DNA from: Flavobacterium gyeonganense
GTDB taxonomy: Bacteria; Bacteroidota; Bacteroidia; Flavobacteriales; Flavobacteriaceae
NCBI RefSeq assembly: GCF_029625295.1
Contig: NZ_CP121112.1
Location: 4,588,001 to 4,652,000 of the forward strand
DNA: 64,000 nucleotides
Direction: 5' to 3'
A model generated the notes under the pieces. That model ran no database searches and had not been told where the DNA came from. It saw only the letters and a program-made list of their open reading frames with translations. A program made the position numbers and the translations under genes. Below, one piece after another: positions 17,550 to 26,133 of the stretch (within the stretch, counting starts at the first letter, position 1; every line of letters begins with the position of its first letter).

Positions 17550-19026
17550 TTTTTCTATTGTTTTTTCGGTTTCTCTTTTTTGATAATATTTTTAAAAATG
17601 CTTGATTTAAACCTAAAAATAGATCTCCCGTTTTATAATCAATATTAGTGGGTGGAATAAGATTTACAAGATGCCTTTTATCTGAAGCCTCAAATTCAGA
17701 AAATCTATGAAAGATTTCAACTAATGCTTTTTCTTCTATTTGATTTTTTCTATCAATATCTTTTAATTTAACGGCAATATCATGCGCTTCCTTTTTAAGA
17801 TTTTTAGTGCTGACTTGATTCTCTTTTCTTAATTGGTTGTAGTCATCAATTTTTAATATTCCAGCTATAAATAATTTTCTCCCTCTAGAAAGGGTCAGCT
17901 CCTCCTCATTTATTTTCCTCTCCAATATCTTTTGGGTGCATAAATAACTTGCTTTCTGTGTTTTTATATTCTGATCTTCCAAAACTTTTTTAAATAATTC
18001 AACTGCATTCTTTGAGAGCATTAATTGTCGAAGCTTGTTATAATAACAGTCATTAAGGAATAATGCATTTATTCTTGTTCTACATCCATTATGACAATGA
18101 TAATATGGATAGTTTTTTGATCTGCCTTTTGAAACACTTCCGCAAAGTTTTCGATTACAAACATGGCATATTAAAAAACTTCTAAGAAAAAATAATGATT
18201 GTAAATCATCTTTCTTGGCAGTAATTCTTCTTCTTGTATTAATAACAGACTGAACCTGATTAAACAATGACTCAGAGATCAATGGCTCGTGTAATGCTTT
18301 TACCACTCCCTCATTACCAGAGTCAAGTGTTACCGGTATAAGCCCGCAATAAACAGGATTATGTAAAATCCTGAAAAAGTGTGATCTTGAGCATACTAAT
18401 CCTTTATCATTGACTATTTTAATGATTTTGGATATTTTATGATCGTTCCTCGCAACTTGATAAAAAGCCCATTTTATAATTTCGGCTTCTGGCTCTTTAG
18501 GAGCAATGCCTTTCCTACCATCCATCATCGTCAAATTGATAAATCCTAATGGTGCCTTACTAGGATGTCTGCCCATCAGCTTCGCCCGACGAATACCATT
18601 TGAAGTGTTTTGAGCCCTTCTCGCATTTTCTGCTTCCGGGACAGCCAAATATACAGCCAGCATTACTGTGCTTTCCGGCACAGAAAAATCAATTGGCTGA
18701 TCAATAGCCTTTGCTGTTGTTTTGTATTTCCGTAGCTTTCCAATCATTTCGTAAGCATACTCAACATTACGACTAAATCTATCCCATTTGATAAATAATA
18801 TATTTTTGTCTTCTCCTGAGGATTTCTTTTTGATTTCTGAAAACAATCGGTTCCATTCTGGCCTATTGAAATTCTTGGCTGAGTAATCTTCGCGATAAAT
18901 TCCTTTGACTTCGATATCGTAATATTTACAATACTTCAATAGTCTGTCCTCCTGTTCCGGCAAGGAGTAACCTTTTCTTTTTTGTTCGTCCGTACTTACA
19001 CGAACGTATAAATAGGCTGACTTCAT
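17536..19026 (-). CDS. Large serine recombinase
   Basis: A 496-residue site-specific recombinase. The N-terminal resolvase/invertase catalytic domain has AYLYVRVSTDEQ with the nucleophile Ser11, and the WDRFSRN motif near residue 85. A Recombinase domain follows (around 165-270, including APLGFIN). Next is a zinc beta-ribbon with CHVCNRKLCG and YYHCHNGC, and then a coiled-coil-like Lys/Glu-rich tail. These enzymes integrate and excise mobile islands at short att sites. It is the only recombinase in the window and could mobilise part of the defence island or the larger interval up to 46 kb. Possible att sites were not pinned down. Confidence 0.92.
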   Translation of the reverse strand: MKSAYLYVRVSTDEQKRKGYSLPEQEDRLLKYCKYYDIEVKGIYREDYSAKNFNRPEWNRLFSEIKKKSSGEDKNILFIKWDRFSRNVEYAYEMIGKLRKYKTTAKAIDQPIDFSVPESTVMLAVYLAVPEAENARRAQNTSNGIRRAKLMGRHPSKAPLGFINLTMMDGRKGIAPKEPEAEIIKWAFYQVARNDHKISKIIKIVNDKGLVCSRSHFFRILHNPVYCGLIPVTLDSGNEGVVKALHEPLISESLFNQVQSVINTRRRITAKKDDLQSLFFLRSFLICHVCNRKLCGSVSKGRSKNYPYYHCHNGCRTRINALFLNDCYYNKLRQLMLSKNAVELFKKVLEDQNIKTQKASYLCTQKILERKINEEELTLSRGRKLFIAGILKIDDYNQLRKENQVSTKNLKKEAHDIAVKLKDIDRKNQIEEKALVEIFHRFSEFEASDKRHLVNLIPPTNIDYKTGDLFLGLNQAFLKILSKKRNRKNNRKNEFH

Positions 19027-19253
19027 AGAATTATATATTTGATTGATTTAGACTAAATATTTTTAACACATGAAATGATTAATTGAAAAAGCATTCAGTA
19101 CAAATATTAAAAAGTTACACCAATACAAAGATTACTCCCCTCAAAAAAAAAATGTTTTAAATTGGAAGCGTAGTGTTATCCTCCAACTGACAGATCTTAG
19201 GCTTCTTTTGCGCAATTAATAATATCATTAATGAAAAAAAAAATATTTTTTTA

Positions 19254-19285
19254 TTGGAAAATAAAGACAAAAATCAGTAATTTTA
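19254..19285 (+). promoter_or_regulatory. Bacteroidota-type promoter for a small ORF
   Basis: TTG at 19254-19256 and TAATTTTA at 19278-19285, separated by 21 nt, fits the Flavobacterium pattern TTG-(17 to 23)-TAnnTTTG with one mismatch. It lies about 20 nt before the 45-codon ORF at 19307. Confidence 0.35.
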
Positions 19286-19306
19286 TACGTAACAAAAAAA
19301 CATTTT

Positions 19307-19444
19307 ATGTATTTCGATAAAGACGATAATAGCAATACATCACAATCTCAAGATTCGAGTGGTAGTGGAAGACAAACTCCTGACAGAGATACATCAACTT
19401 ACCAAGAAAGATCAGAAAATCAAAATGGTATTGTTAAGAAATAA
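19307..19444 (+). CDS. Possible 45-residue hydrophilic protein
   Basis: ATG to TAA, 45 codons, encoding a very polar peptide rich in Ser, Asp, Gln and Arg (begins MYFDKDDNSNTSQ, ends NQNGIVKK). It is convergent with, and overlaps by 11 nt, the end of the membrane protein gene on the other strand. Support comes from a promoter-like sequence just upstream and a composition unlike random AT-rich frames. No family recognised. Confidence 0.35.
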   Translation: MYFDKDDNSNTSQSQDSSGSGRQTPDRDTSTYQERSENQNGIVKK

Positions 19445-19964
19445 AATAGATTAACGAATAGATTACAACTGAAATTAATGATGTTACAATTAAAACTATA
19501 GCTGCTTTCATATCTCTTATTCGATTTTCCTGATTTCTTATCCGTTTAGCAATACTATTTTGCAAAGAGACTATCCTGTTTGAAAGAAAGAGTTCAATTT
19601 CATCTTTGGAATTATTAAATATGTCATTTTGTAGAACTTCTGAAGGAAGTGCACCTTTCAAGCCTTCAGCTTTAGGATAAAGAATTCTTAATAGAAAGAA
19701 TAGCGATACCATAAAAAACAAGAGGAAAATTAAACTAATCTGATTAAATAGAGAATATTTATCATAATTACCACTTCTACTAACTAAAAATCCAACTATG
19801 GAAATACAAACAGCAAAAAGAATTTGAAAATAATTATTTGCTTTACTAATTGTTGTGTTTTCAGAAAGTGTTATTTCATCCATTAAAAGTTCTGCCTCGC
19901 ATTTTATCAATATCAGAGCTTCTTTATCTATGCGATTTAAAATTTGCTTGTTTTCTTCTTGCAT
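19434..19964 (-). CDS. Small three-segment membrane protein, unknown
   Basis: 176 residues from the ATG at 19964; a start at 19997 would add 11 residues (MCFDRFFLSLN) and is less likely. The N-terminal 45 residues are soluble and acidic. Two membrane segments follow (around residues 44-63 and 72-96), then a charged helical stretch with SKDEIELFLSNRIVSLQ, and a C-terminal segment (around 154-175). The layout of paired membrane helices plus a cytosolic helical linker resembles small membrane effectors of signalling defence systems (SLATT-like in character), but no family signature was recognised. It lies 330 nt beyond the MBL operon with a hairpin in between, so it is probably transcribed separately. 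Confidence 0.55.
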   Translation of the reverse strand: MQEENKQILNRIDKEALILIKCEAELLMDEITLSENTTISKANNYFQILFAVCISIVGFLVSRSGNYDKYSLFNQISLIFLLFFMVSLFFLLRILYPKAEGLKGALPSEVLQNDIFNNSKDEIELFLSNRIVSLQNSIAKRIRNQENRIRDMKAAIVLIVTSLISVVIYSLIYFIS

Positions 19965-20147
19965 GTTTAAAGATAAAAAAAATCTATCAAAGCACAATCT
20001 TTGATTACATGTAAATTATAAATTTTCCATTTAGGCAGTAAGCCATATATTATATAAAACATGTGACAACACTTGTGAAATCCACGTCAAGAAGGTAAAA
20101 CTCTTTTTCATTCATTATCACCGACTTTGTAAGTATAAAAAATACCC

Positions 20148-20169
20148 CTAAAAATTATATGCTTTTTAG
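20148..20169 (-). terminator. Hairpin after the MBL/E2-E1-JAB/patatin operon
   Basis: Stem CTAAAAA/TTTTTAG (20148-20154 with 20163-20169), extended by GC pairs with one bulge. It lies 125 nt beyond the last gene of the operon, in a 329-base spacer that otherwise shows no gene. Confidence 0.4.
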
Positions 20170-20293
20170 AGGCAGTTCATATTGTCTTTCGACCTTTTTA
20201 TTTTGTAACTTCTACTTCTGGAATAGTTTCCTTAATTCAAAAAAGTTTCTCAATTAAATTACAAAGGTAACATTAGAGATCATGAATTAATAT

Positions 20294-21148
20294 TTACTTT
20301 ATCTTTATATTAAGATATAGCTTACCTCCAGATTCTCCAAAATCAATGTAAACTTCACCATCTGAATTAGTCGTCAATAATTTTCGGTTTATAAATTCTC
20401 CATTTTTATATACATTGTATCCTTGTGACATCGCTGAATATTTTGAATTAGCACTTGTATCGCATAAAGATCCATCAGAAATTATTGTCAGAAGTGGATT
20501 TACTAACTTAACAAAATCAGTATGATATGCTGATTCCCTACCATGATGCGGAGCTATTAAAACATGTGCATTTTTAACTGCATCCCTAAAATCATCTCTT
20601 TTCATTAAAAGATCTAAGGATTCATACTCATTATCTCCTGGAATTATCACCTTTATTCCCTTATAAATTAAAACCGAAAATAAACTCCTGTTATTTAAAT
20701 TATTATTCAAATTCGACGTTTGAAATACCTTTATACGTAATCCTCCGTAATTTTCAGAATTTGAAATAGTTGTCGAATCACTTGCATCTGCATTGTACCT
20801 TTCATCAAATTCGAAGTATTTTTCAAATTTCAGCCGATCCCTTTCACTAATACTCTGCATTACAGAAGCTTTATCTAAAAATCTAGGTCTATGAAGTGAA
20901 GAAACTACGAATTTATCTAAATTAAGAATATCATCAATATGATCGCGATGTGGATGCGTAATCATTAAATAATCAATTGTTCTAATATTATAATGATCAT
21001 ATAAAGTCTCTAAAGGACTTCTATCATCACTCTTTTCTGAGTAATCACCACGTCCTAAATCATATACTAAATTTTTATTATTTGGCGTTTTTACATAGAT
21101 GGCATTTCCATGCTTAACATCCCATACTCGCATTTTAACGTTCCCCAT
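20294..21148 (-). CDS. MBL-fold hydrolase, ComEC/Rec2-like
   Basis: A 284-residue single-domain metallo-beta-lactamase fold protein without signal peptide. It opens with MRVWDVKHGNAIYVKTP (the usual first strand of ComEC-like MBL domains), then YLMITHPHRDHIDDI (the HxHxDH zinc motif), VIIPGDNE and VLIAPHHGRES. All metal ligands appear present, so it should be active. Substrate unknown; relatives are DNA-uptake ComEC domains, phosphodiesterases or nucleases. Fourth gene of the operon, 36 nt after the patatin gene. The operon thus has two different MBL proteins. Confidence 0.85.
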   Translation of the reverse strand: MGNVKMRVWDVKHGNAIYVKTPNNKNLVYDLGRGDYSEKSDDRSPLETLYDHYNIRTIDYLMITHPHRDHIDDILNLDKFVVSSLHRPRFLDKASVMQSISERDRLKFEKYFEFDERYNADASDSTTISNSENYGGLRIKVFQTSNLNNNLNNRSLFSVLIYKGIKVIIPGDNEYESLDLLMKRDDFRDAVKNAHVLIAPHHGRESAYHTDFVKLVNPLLTIISDGSLCDTSANSKYSAMSQGYNVYKNGEFINRKLLTTNSDGEVYIDFGESGGKLYLNIKIK

Positions 21149-21184
21149 AAATTGGTAATTTTTTATTATTAAAAATGTAATTAT

Positions 21185-22504
21185 TTAACTTAAAAGGATT
21201 GGACAATACAACTTTACCTGAAGCTCTGTCAAACATTCGGCTTGTTTTACTAACGCATTTATCTGACTGGTTTTTAAGGCTTTTAAGTTTGTAGACACTC
21301 CTCTTGCAGTTTTCAACTCTTCAACAGTAGGCATTTTCATCTTAATTCCTGAGTAATTTATTTTTCTCATAAGCTTGTCTTCTATAATATCCCAACGTCC
21401 ATTCATCATATCTTGGTTTGAAATTTCATGAGCAACTATAACTTCCTCCAAGATTGCCCCCTTTTTTAAATTATCCATGAAGCCATCTAAACAGCCCTCG
21501 AAATCCCATCCTAAAGATTGATACGCAATTGACTTTTTATTAAACCTGTAATTTTCATAAACATGCTGTATCATTTGATAGTTTTTGATCCTATTCATGA
21601 ATATTTCACTGGTTCTCATCAAAAGTTGTATGACATTATTAAAAGAATTTATTTTAGGCATGATGTTTCCAGCGTCACTTACAATAACAACATCACACTC
21701 ATACGAACTGTTTTTTTGAGTTAATTTATGTACACCTTGATTATCATAAACGCCACCATCAACTAAGCAAGGCTTTATCGTTTCAAAATCTTTTTCATCT
21801 TCAAAATATTTTTTATCTATAAATATTGGCGTAAAAGCAAACGGTACACACGTTGACGAAGCGACTGCTAAAGAAATTGGAAATCCATCAGGTTTAAATT
21901 TTATGGATTTCCTGCCTTTTTCTGGATGCTCATAAGTAGAATCACTCATCTTGTTTTTAGAAAAAGTGAAAGGCCTCCCAGTTTCTAGATTGGTTGCATT
22001 TATTGCAATTCGAGGCATTGGATTAAAATCCTTTAAAGTCTTGCCATCGAAAAACCATTTGGAATACAGCCTATTTATAATACTGCTCACTGGAAATATT
22101 TTAAATTGATATATCAGTAAGCTCCATATTACAATTACCAGCAGCGGAGTTGAAACCCATGCAAATCTAGTGAATAACAAATAGATAGAAAAAATTACTA
22201 TGGATAATAAAAAAATAAATATGGAGATAAATCTAAAGGAATATAAAATCCCTCTAATTATGCTTTTCTGCACGATCCCTCTTAAACATTTTTCAAAGTC
22301 TTCAAAATTATCTCCTTTCAGTCCATAGCATGCACCGGTAATTGAACCTCCTGAAATTGTTGAAATCACGTCCACGTTTTCCAGAATGCCCATTTCCCGT
22401 AGTTTTCTAAAAGTTCCGAGATGATAAATAGCGGCTCTATATCCCCCACCGGACAATGACAATCCTATTCTAAGATTTTTAGTTTGAGTTCTAATCATAT
22501 ACAA
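21185..22504 (-). CDS. Patatin-like phospholipase with membrane segments
   Basis: A 439-residue patatin-fold lipid hydrolase. Oxyanion loop SGGGYRAA at residues 18-25, nucleophile Ser54 in ISGGSITG, and the catalytic Asp in VDGGVYDNQG near residue 246. A long hydrophobic insert around residues 80-130 predicts two or three membrane helices, unlike simple soluble patatins. Patatins are common killer effectors in CBASS, where they degrade the inner membrane after activation. Here the gene overlaps the E2-E1-JAB gene by 14 nt and would be translated with it. A second in-frame ATG lies two codons downstream. Inference: cell-suicide effector of the operon. Confidence 0.85.
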   Translation of the reverse strand: MYMIRTQTKNLRIGLSLSGGGYRAAIYHLGTFRKLREMGILENVDVISTISGGSITGACYGLKGDNFEDFEKCLRGIVQKSIIRGILYSFRFISIFIFLLSIVIFSIYLLFTRFAWVSTPLLVIVIWSLLIYQFKIFPVSSIINRLYSKWFFDGKTLKDFNPMPRIAINATNLETGRPFTFSKNKMSDSTYEHPEKGRKSIKFKPDGFPISLAVASSTCVPFAFTPIFIDKKYFEDEKDFETIKPCLVDGGVYDNQGVHKLTQKNSSYECDVVIVSDAGNIMPKINSFNNVIQLLMRTSEIFMNRIKNYQMIQHVYENYRFNKKSIAYQSLGWDFEGCLDGFMDNLKKGAILEEVIVAHEISNQDMMNGRWDIIEDKLMRKINYSGIKMKMPTVEELKTARGVSTNLKALKTSQINALVKQAECLTELQVKLYCPILLS

Positions 22505-24746
22505 ATGGTATTATTTTATCTTTCGTCACAATCACAGCACAAGTCGGAATAGGTGTTTGTTTGTTAATTGCCTGAAGCTTTTCAATCGTTTGCATATCCT
22601 GCCTACTTAACACCTCCAAGTTCATAGGATGAGTATGCCATTCACCGATATATCCAATAACCTGCCCCGTCTGGTATTTTATATGATCAATCTGATCTGG
22701 AAGACCTTCAATCCCTCGGTTAAAAGCAACAGGAGAACTTGTACTGTCTACTGGCTCATTAATTATATCGTAAATGTGAATAGTCTTAGTCTTGTAATTT
22801 GCTACACCAATCAATATGCCTCCTGTCTCAGTAGGCGCATGTAGATGGCACTGCTCAAGTAATCTTTTGCCCAATCCTGATAAAAATCTTAACGTCCAGG
22901 CGCTATCATTTTTACTGCTATAAATTTCAAACGGCTTTACATTAAATTTTTCATTTGAAATCCGCGGAAGCTCTTGTTTAGCTCTTCTGAAAACATTCAA
23001 ATATATAAATCCGTTATTATCAAAATTATTTGACGAGCATATAGATAGAACCTGGGAAAATGCACTAGCATGGAAACTTATCAAATCATCAGACATAACA
23101 TTTGTTATAGAGTTGCAACCTAACCCCAAATCTAATATGTCTTGCTCCCGATCTGCATCAGCTATTCTCCATTGTTCCAAATCGGAATTTGAAACAGCAA
23201 GGTAACAGGCTAAATAGATAAGATCATCCATTCTTGGATTATGATTATTCCCTTCAAGATACAATAAGCCAATCTCTCCATTATCTGCAATTTCACATTT
23301 TGAATATCTTGTATTAATAAAGTTTTCCCTTTGAATCAGATTCTGCATTACACCTTGGCTTGCCGTTGAATCAACAATTAGGTTATATTTTTTAATCTCT
23401 TCGTTTTCAACAAAAGAAATAGGTTTATCGTAAAAAACAAGATTCTTAGTAGTATCAAGTTCATAAAATGCTTTTATTTCTTCAATAATTGCTTCAGCTT
23501 TATTTTTGCCAATGTGATTGGAAAATAATGTGTGCCTGCTGATATTATGCTGTTGAAAACTGTCATGGTCTGCAACGCCAATAGCATTTTTTCCTGAACG
23601 AGCATCATGCATAATTATTTTTGATCCAAGTGAACCAGCTCCAATAAATAAAGTTTTTATTTCTCTTTTTTCATTGCTCAAAACCCATGCAAGTTCTGCA
23701 GTAAATGGCTGGGCATGCGAGGAGACATAAACTTCTTCTTCATCGCTAATTACGCCTGTAAAATTATCTTCTAAAAGAACTGTATATGTAAAAAATTCAT
23801 ATTGTCCATCATATCCAATAACTTTACAGGGTCTTTTAATTGCATGAGTTACAGACAAAATTACTTTTATCGGCACGTTACCAGCCTTCAAAGAAACCAA
23901 TATTTCAGCAATATTTATCCCACTAAGTAGTAAATATTCTCGTAATTCTCTGTAATTAGTTGGAAGATTTGTGAAATAGGTTCTTTGTTCTCTTTGATCA
24001 GAATCCCAGACCAAAACAGTATAAAATGGAAGAAAATCCTTTTCTACTGTTTTCTCTTTTCGAATTTTAGATATCGTTTTTTTTACGTTATCTAAATTTA
24101 TAAACGGAATGTCCGATATTGATTTAAAAGCCCTTTCCTTTTTATATTCCCCCTGATACAAAGAACTTAGAATGACAGCCATTGGAAATTTAGGTAGAAA
24201 TCTCTTGTCTTCACTTACAATATCCCTAAAATTCTCATATTTAAATATGTGCTTCCCAAGACTAGTTTCCAGCCGCACGGGATCAAATTCCTTATTATCT
24301 GTCAACAATGTTCCTGTTGCAGCCTTAAAGAACCATTGATAACCAGTTACAAGAAAATCTTGTATTGTTTTTGTTGTAAACCATTCATCCAAACTTCCTC
24401 TAACTAGGCACAAAGTCGCTGGCTTTCCCTCGGCTGAATAATAAAGATGGGGTTGCCTTGCTTTAGGAAAAGATACCCTATCCGACATTATTAAGGGCGC
24501 AGCATCTGGGTATCTATTTAAAGATATTTTTATTAAAATTGGTTCGACAGATAATATAATATCATCTATCGAACCTCTTGAAGGCAATGAAACATTGTAA
24601 CTGGTTGCAATTACAATATTTCGTTCGTCCCATGAATACACCTGTAAACTTGGATTCTTAAAGTATTCCTTGATTTCATCGACGGCCTCAGCAACCTGCG
24701 GACGCAGCTCGCCATTGTACAATTCTAGATTATCGCTATAAAGCAT
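22491..24746 (-). CDS. Single-chain E2-E1-JAB ubiquitin-like conjugation/deconjugation protein
   Basis: A 751-residue fusion of three enzyme types. The N-terminal E2-like domain (about 1-150) has the H100...TLCL arrangement with candidate catalytic Cys113. After a linker domain, a ThiF/E1 adenylation domain (about 360-600) shows IGAGSLGS (369-375), a VADHDSF acidic motif and a GLGCNSITN motif likely to hold the E1 cysteine. The C-terminal JAB/MPN domain carries ETGGILIG and a complete JAMM zinc motif, H704-x-H706-x7-S714-x2-D717. In CBASS type II these activities are split between Cap2 (E1-E2) and Cap3 (JAB) and modify the cyclase C-terminus. The start codon overlaps the stop of the MBL gene (TGATG). 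No ubiquitin-like protein or cyclase is nearby. Confidence 0.88.
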   Translation of the reverse strand: MLYSDNLELYNGELRPQVAEAVDEIKEYFKNPSLQVYSWDERNIVIATSYNVSLPSRGSIDDIILSVEPILIKISLNRYPDAAPLIMSDRVSFPKARQPHLYYSAEGKPATLCLVRGSLDEWFTTKTIQDFLVTGYQWFFKAATGTLLTDNKEFDPVRLETSLGKHIFKYENFRDIVSEDKRFLPKFPMAVILSSLYQGEYKKERAFKSISDIPFINLDNVKKTISKIRKEKTVEKDFLPFYTVLVWDSDQREQRTYFTNLPTNYRELREYLLLSGINIAEILVSLKAGNVPIKVILSVTHAIKRPCKVIGYDGQYEFFTYTVLLEDNFTGVISDEEEVYVSSHAQPFTAELAWVLSNEKREIKTLFIGAGSLGSKIIMHDARSGKNAIGVADHDSFQQHNISRHTLFSNHIGKNKAEAIIEEIKAFYELDTTKNLVFYDKPISFVENEEIKKYNLIVDSTASQGVMQNLIQRENFINTRYSKCEIADNGEIGLLYLEGNNHNPRMDDLIYLACYLAVSNSDLEQWRIADADREQDILDLGLGCNSITNVMSDDLISFHASAFSQVLSICSSNNFDNNGFIYLNVFRRAKQELPRISNEKFNVKPFEIYSSKNDSAWTLRFLSGLGKRLLEQCHLHAPTETGGILIGVANYKTKTIHIYDIINEPVDSTSSPVAFNRGIEGLPDQIDHIKYQTGQVIGYIGEWHTHPMNLEVLSRQDMQTIEKLQAINKQTPIPTCAVIVTKDKIIPFVYD

Positions 24747-25912
24747 CAGCCTTGAGATATTATAGTTGATGCTGCACCGCTCCCACCAGCAGAGGTAGCA
24801 GATCCTGTAATGTTTTGCTTAATAACTCTCGCTGGACCATTTTTTGTAATTTCAAAAATAATCGGTTCCGGTTTTGATTCTTTTGGTTCAACTGCTGTAT
24901 TTAAAAATTTATCCTTTGAATCAATTTTCTTGATGTATTCCAATTTGGCATCATAATAAGGAGGATTATCATCATTGTTGACTACTTTTTTACTGGATGC
25001 AATAACAAACGCGCCAGTTTTTGCATAGTCAAGCGCTTTCAGAGATGTTTCAATTACGTCATCTTTATCTGTATCATTAAAAAATGTCCAAGAACAATGA
25101 TGTGGGGCCATAAATAAATCCCAGTCCAAAGCCCTTTCATTTATATCGTTACCGTATCTTTCGGTTCTTTCTATTATCTGTTTCCAAGTTGTATGATCTG
25201 AATCTCCTCCAAAAATTGCCTGACATGAAAATTCTGTATCCCATGAATTTTCTTTAAATCTGGCTTGAAAAACTATGCTTGCCGAATTTTTATCTTTTTC
25301 AGGAGAATCTAAATGAATTTTAAAAGGAGCATGAATAAAAACTGAAAATTTATCTTGATCCCTGTCATTGAAGCGAGAAACGACCTCACCTGGCTTTGAT
25401 CGTAGATGATCTAAATCATCATACTGTTTACTGCCGTCATAACCTATTATTCTGATTCTATTTCCTGGTAGGTCCTTTTTAGAATCTCCATTTCGATGCA
25501 GTTCTAATCTTCTTTCCGCTTCCTGCTGGTAAGCATCTTCATCATCATTACTATACTGCTCAGCAATCATTGGCGAGAACCACATAGCATCAACTCTAAT
25601 CAGATTATTTTCTTTATCTGCTTTTGAATAATCTTCAGGTGCTCCCGTGTAGAAATTCTTTTTAAAACCACGGCAGTGGTCCTGATCACCATGGGTAAGA
25701 ATAAAAACGTCTAGATAAGGAATTCCGTCGGAATCTCTTTTTATGGATCCCAATAGTTCAGTATGAACATCACATAATTCATCATCTTCCTTCGCAGATT
25801 CTCTGATGTTACAGTCAATAAGTATTCTTGTTCCATCTTCCAATGTAATTAGAGACTGGTCTCCGTTACAAACAGGAAAATATTTGATTGAATTTTTAAG
25901 AGCACTACTCAT
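24746..25912 (-). CDS. MBL-fold protein with flexible Gly-terminated tail, first gene of the E2-E1-JAB operon
   Basis: A 388-residue metallo-beta-lactamase fold protein: ILTHGDQDHC at 71-80 holds the HxDxDH metal motif (His74, Asp76, Asp78, His79). AIFGGDSDH and LFMAPHHCSW follow later, so the active site looks intact. The last 20 residues are a low-complexity Ser/Gly/Ala/Thr tail that ends ...IISQG. A disordered tail ending in Gly is what ubiquitin-like modifiers and CBASS cyclases present to E1 enzymes, so this protein may be the conjugation substrate (inference). It is preceded by an unusually strong Shine-Dalgarno sequence and ends in a TGATG overlap with the E2-E1-JAB gene. Confidence 0.85.
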   Translation of the reverse strand: MSSALKNSIKYFPVCNGDQSLITLEDGTRILIDCNIRESAKEDDELCDVHTELLGSIKRDSDGIPYLDVFILTHGDQDHCRGFKKNFYTGAPEDYSKADKENNLIRVDAMWFSPMIAEQYSNDDEDAYQQEAERRLELHRNGDSKKDLPGNRIRIIGYDGSKQYDDLDHLRSKPGEVVSRFNDRDQDKFSVFIHAPFKIHLDSPEKDKNSASIVFQARFKENSWDTEFSCQAIFGGDSDHTTWKQIIERTERYGNDINERALDWDLFMAPHHCSWTFFNDTDKDDVIETSLKALDYAKTGAFVIASSKKVVNNDDNPPYYDAKLEYIKKIDSKDKFLNTAVEPKESKPEPIIFEITKNGPARVIKQNITGSATSAGGSGAASTIISQG

Positions 25913-25920
25913 TTTGTAAT

Positions 25921-25928
25921 CCTCCTTT
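25921..25928 (-). promoter_or_regulatory. Strong Shine-Dalgarno site, unusual for Bacteroidota
   Basis: On the minus strand AAAGGAGG lies 8 nt before the ATG of the MBL gene, a perfect anti-Shine-Dalgarno match at optimal spacing. No comparable site was noticed at the other gene starts I examined, as expected for this phylum. Confidence 0.7.
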
Positions 25929-26097
25929 CTTAATTGTGAAAATCTGAAAAATAAAATTTTCAGTTAATATTGATAATTTAAAATAATTTAGGTTTGGTAA
26001 AGCAAAAATTTTCTTCTTTGTCATATACTCCTTTTTAGTAATTGCCCAAGTTTATTAGTCGGTATTGGGATCTAGACCGAGAAGTACAACAAAAAAA

Positions 26098-26128
26098 TTT
26101 GCAGGAGAAAAAAAATAAAATAGTTTTG
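26098..26128 (+). promoter_or_regulatory. Consensus Bacteroidota promoter
   Basis: TTTG at 26098-26101, exactly 19 nt, then TAGTTTTG at 26121-26128: a full match to TTTG-N19-TAnnTTTG. It points away from the MBL operon and into the candidate small RNA. Confidence 0.65.
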
Positions 26129-26133
26129 CACCT

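Noticed and set aside
20294..25912. Calling the operon a standard type II CBASS
   Set aside because: No CD-NTase is encoded; both non-E1/patatin genes are MBL folds without nucleotidyltransferase motifs.
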